Source: Setaria digitata
Taxonomy: Eukaryota; Nematoda; Chromadorea; Rhabditida; Setariidae
Assembly (NCBI GenBank): GCA_003640385.1
Contig: RCAB01000556.1
Span: 1 to 38,873, forward strand
Reading direction: 5' to 3'
DNA: 38,873 nucleotides
The position numbers were made by a program, and so were the translations under genes. Within the stretch, counting starts at the first letter, position 1; each line of letters begins with the position of its first letter. This document shows positions 35,054-38,873 of the stretch, one piece after another. A model generated the notes under the pieces. That model was not told the origin of the DNA, ran no database searches, and was given only the letters and a program-made list of their open reading frames with translations.

Positions 35054-35782
35054 AACTTGATCCAAGTGCCATTAATTCTTTTGGTTTAGGCATTTTTCAT
35101 GCACTAGATTTTTTTTTATATATGTGACCTGTAAAATGGACTTCTGTGGTACTGACATGCACTGAGTTTTTTTTTTTTTTTTTTGAAAAATAGTACAATT
35201 TTTTTCCACCTCCGCAGGTTAATTCCCACCCATCACAGAAGTTTCTTCAGCTATATCTACCTGCTTATTAGGCAACTCTTAGTGCTTAATTTCCTTCTGT
35301 TTTCTCTCATTTATGTCAGGATTTTTTTCATTTTAATTTGTTCCCCACATTTATTTTGTTTGTCTCAAGTATCGGGATAATTTAATGGAAGTTTTTTATA
35401 TGCAGGCAGAGTGGTTTCTTCGAGGTATTTTCTTTTTGTGTCATTTATCTTCTTTTTTTTTTTCAATGTGCACAACTTTATGTTGTTGTTAGAGGTAGCC
35501 TGAGTGGAAATTTCCAATTCTGAAATTATTTCCTACATGTAAGTTGAAAATTAGATTCTCTTTGAGAAGGGTACGCTTTTTTTCAACTTTTTTTTTTTAA
35601 AACCAGATCTGGAATTTAAATTATCCTTTTCCAGTAACAGACCAATTCTTGACGGAAAGAATTTTTATTAAAATGACTTCCAACGGCGCAGCTTTTGGTC
35701 TTAAAATTCAAAAATTAGGGTTGGGTAATTAGTTAGCGAGGTGAGTGATGTCATACAAAACTGAGGACGAAAAACTATGTCA

Positions 35783-35788
35783 AATAAA
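35783..35788 (+). terminator. Candidate polyadenylation signal of the RNF38-like gene
   Basis: This is the first AATAAA after the TAG at 35051-35053, implying a T-rich 3' UTR of about 730 nt that contains a 17-base T run near 35168. The variant ATTAAA near 35668 is an alternative. Confidence 0.3.
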
Positions 35789-35799
35789 AAAAGGAGGGA

Positions 35800-38700
35800 A
35801 AAAGCGTGGTTGGGTTTCATTGGCAAAATTGCATTTTGGAAGAATTAGGATATTTAAGTAGATGGGGTTGTGGAATTAATAATTTCTATGAAACTGCTTA
35901 GTACATATCGCCTCAGTGCTGCAAAACTCAATTTCAATCATTTTACCTTTCTCTCACCCACGAGGATCTCAAATTCTCGGAGACGAGTGACAGCATTATC
36001 ATATATTATTTTATATTTACTCAAATTGTATCACTGATGTTTTTTCCCCAAGAATTTATATGGATCTATTCATTTTTTTTTTTTTTTTTTTTTAAATTAT
36101 TTGCACCTTATCGATGGTAAATGGATGTGTGATTCTTTTTTTTTTATTGAGCAAAATGCATTCTCCTATGAATTGTGAATAATATTACAGTATTTTTTTT
36201 TCTGTATTGATTCCTAGTCAACTGAAACTTCGTCATTGTAAGAATGTCATATATTTTATATGTCTCATCGAGATGAGAATTCAAATTAGAAGGAAATGGC
36301 AAAAAAAAAATTCAAAAGGAAAAAATTTTTTTAATCATTTTTATATCCTTAAAAAAACAAAAAAAAAAGCGAAAAATCCTTTTTTTTTTTTTTAGGAATT
36401 ATTTTCTACTGGGATATTCTCACTCGGTGTGAAGCCAATGATTTTTTTGTGGAGGCCGTGTACAAACGGTTTCTACTTCTCAGTCTTCAACGTGCTACTG
36501 TTACCGGTCTCTTTCCGTAACACATCAATACTCAATTACCTGTGGGAAAATTTCATCCCTTCCCTTACTTTTTTAGCCTTTCAGATCTGATTTGTGGTTT
36601 TACTGCCAATACAGTGCTTTCCATGTGCTTAAAGGGATAAATTCTGGTAGTCCTGGGAAGTTCCTGGTGAGTTCGAAAAAAATGTATTCCGCTTCTCACC
36701 TGTCTTATTCTTCTCTTCCTGTTCGTAATTATCAGTGAGTTTCGTCAAATGCTCAAATACCGGGGATTCCAATATAATTTTTTCCTTCGTGTTCACTAGT
36801 GTTGTAACGATGAATTCGGAATTATGAATACAATTAAACATGCTTGCTTTTTTTCCACTGGAGTACTATGTGCTATAAAAACTTCACGACTTGATTACAC
36901 TCATAGCCGGTAATTTACAGTTACTTCGTGTTTTTTATCCACCTTTTAGATGATGCCAATATCGTATGAAACAGATAAGGGTTTTTTTCTTTCCATCCGC
37001 TTGTACATTCGAATAAAGGATGCATTTTTCTCCTACATTTACGGAAACGTGCTAAAAATATTCAGGAAGACGGTAGGCGGCTATAAGTGATTTCTGAATA
37101 TTTTGAAGTCGAACATTCACGCTTGACACCGTGTTATAATGATTGTTGGAACCGTGCGAAAGAGATGATTTGGAAATACAGGAAAGTTGAATTGTGCATG
37201 AGTTCTTACAACGATCTTGGTGCTAAACATTTACTCTTCCGTAGAGTAGCAAAACGTCTATATTCCGACTCCAAAACAGTGTACACATGCGTAGTATTTT
37301 TTGGTAGACTTTGGAAATACTTCCAACAATAATTTAATTAACTAACTGTTAAGAATATGTCAACCTCTCTCAGTTTTAAATTCTTGTAAACATAATTCTA
37401 GCAAATACAAACATGCATTCATGAGAAAAATAACCTGCACTGATATTCGATACGGAGTGATAGAAGATCTTTTCAGAGAAATTAGATTTTCTCGCTGGTA
37501 AGATGTGAAATAAATGATACAATCAAAGTCACGTAGTTAAAACAGTATTTTTTTCGGGCTCGTTAACTTATCGTACTGATATCAATCGCATGTGAGACAA
37601 AATGAATATTTCTAGGCTCGGCGAGCTTCTGAGTCGGCTTCAAAACAAATGTGAAAGGATACAGAATTTCCTACGTAAAGATTATGCGAACAGTAATTAC
37701 ATTAAGATAAACCTGCAAATGGCCATCCGAAGTGTTAAAGTAAATTTACTTTCGTGAAGATATTTGTGGGTGCGTCCGTAACAACGACATGTCTATCAAG
37801 TTTTAGATATGAGAATAAACAGTAAGACTGTTGAAGAGTGAATTAGGTAATGATTTTCATCTTTCGAAATATTTATATGAAAAACATTCCCCTATGATAA
37901 TAAACGTGATAAATATGCCAACGGACTACCTAAATGTCAGAATACTTTGAGAAATAACTAGTAATGTAAGATAAAAAAACTATGTCCTATTCGACTAATA
38001 ACTACACCAAGCTCACGACCCACATCCACTATTAATGTATTACGTGGATATTTGACAAATAAATATCGTGAATAAATTCATGGAATAAACAAAAATGAGT
38101 TTCTTAGAATAAGTAAAAAGATCATCATGCCCGGCAAAAGTTTAGATTTCACTTGGACAATATAGTGAAGTATTTGGTCTATGCTGTATTTCTGCCATCT
38201 TTCAATAATAACAAAGAGCTGCCTGAAGCAATAGATGAATCATTTAGTCATTCATGAAAAAAAGAAAATTGTAGAAATTAGCTGATCTAAAAAGGGAACA
38301 ATGATACATCGGATAAATCAGTTCGAATAAATTATTCCTTTTCAGCAAGAATTTGCTAGAAAGAAATGCACAATAACCAATAGTAACTAATTAATTACAT
38401 TATGACAGCCGTTTGCTATAAAAGTAAGCAGATGGTTAATTTCGAACGTTTTTGCCACATCACTAAGTTAATAATATGTTGGTGAACAGCCAAATGCAGA
38501 TGATGCAAAATAGGCTTTGTGGAAATCATAAATGAACAGCAAAATAGAGTTGTATTCAGAGCTAAAAAGATCACTGACGTTCGGCATCATTACAGCAACC
38601 GGTTTGATTAATATTTACAAATTGCATGTCAAAGAAAAATTCTCCGCAAATATTAAGCCATTAATTCAGTGGAAAAGATTCCAATGTTTTGCCTTCAGGG

Positions 38701-38873
38701 TTTCATTTTTGATCAATATTCTCGGCAGATTAATTAGATTGATCATATAAATTCTCTTGTTAACCGAAAGATAAGACTATCAAATTCTAATAAAATACTT
38801 GATGAACGCTAATATAAGAGTCGTTTGATGATATAACCACCTGATTGAATGGTCAAGTTGTAGTTTCCTGACG
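35800..38873. other. 3' flank without a recognised gene
   Basis: T runs (about 36074-36093 and 36380-36394) are followed by AT-rich DNA. Unassigned open frames are 36396-36592 plus (open from a poly-T TAG acceptor to a TGA, hydrophobic), 36841-36629 minus (polar, ATG start, 70 codons), 37087-37332 plus and 38532-38750 plus. None has chained exons or a family match I recognise. Confidence 0.45.
37087..37332 (+). other. Unassigned open frame with protein-like composition
   Basis: An open stretch of 81 codons between stops has a balanced, Cys/Trp/Arg-containing composition, unusual for random frames here (for example CYNDCWNRAKEMIWKYRK, then HLLFRRVAKRLYSDSK). There is no ATG near its 5' end (it opens with GTG), and an acceptor-like ATATTCAG lies just upstream. 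It could be an internal exon, an old coding relic or chance. No family recognised. Confidence 0.18.

Noticed and set aside
36396..36592. Open stretch after a poly-T TAG acceptor reading ELFSTGIFSLGVKPM
   Set aside because: Long hydrophobic frame without a start, donor or partner exon; likely 3' flank of the RING gene.

Overview
The window looks like nuclear DNA of a nematode, most likely AT-rich and spirurid/filarial-like. The evidence is split genes with mostly short introns (about 110-480 bp in the left gene), acceptors of the TTTCAG/TTTGCAG/TTTTAG type, an unspliced-leader-like acceptor just upstream of a start codon, roughly 70% A+T by eye, and very many A/T homopolymers. No tRNA, rRNA, CRISPR or intact transposon was recognised. 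The species assignment is inference.

Two genes are well supported. On the minus strand, 7417-4751 is a complete eight-exon gene for a GDE1/MIR16-like glycerophosphodiester phosphodiesterase of 349 residues. All seven junctions keep phase, and the HRG...PENT, E-x-D, HD, FDVK and WTVN motifs fall in family order. On the plus strand, 31686-35053 holds seven exons of an RNF38/RNF44-type RING-H2 E3 ubiquitin ligase, again with every junction in phase. Three further exons (27159-27240, 30376-30478 and a 25-nt microexon 31285-31309) extend it upstream in phase. More speculatively, two more (about 22200-22440 and 25681-25839) would make the start codon span a splice junction and give a 619-residue protein.

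Layout: 1-4370 is AT-rich intergenic DNA with simple repeats, a GGA minisatellite, a perfect 18-bp inverted repeat and a 42-bp direct repeat. 4370-7740 is the phosphodiesterase gene with its probable promoter. 7760-14640 is intergenic and contains two degenerate tandem arrays (11961-12410 and 13073-13297). 14640-19030 is a patchwork of higher GC with G-rich tracts, a CA microsatellite, a GGTT array and a candidate two-exon small gene on the minus strand (17821-17554). 19030-22200 is AT-rich with a 54-base T run. 22200-35790 is probably the RING-finger transcription unit; long homopolymers there are almost all T on the sense strand. 35800-38873 has no recognised gene, only a few unassigned open frames.

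The two genes are divergently arranged and far apart, with no sign that they work together: one acts in glycerophosphodiester (lipid) metabolism at membranes, the other in ubiquitin transfer, probably nuclear. I see no new defence or mobile system. The most interesting items are the reconstructed long 5' part of the RING gene, the small spliced candidate gene and the two uncharacterised degenerate tandem arrays.
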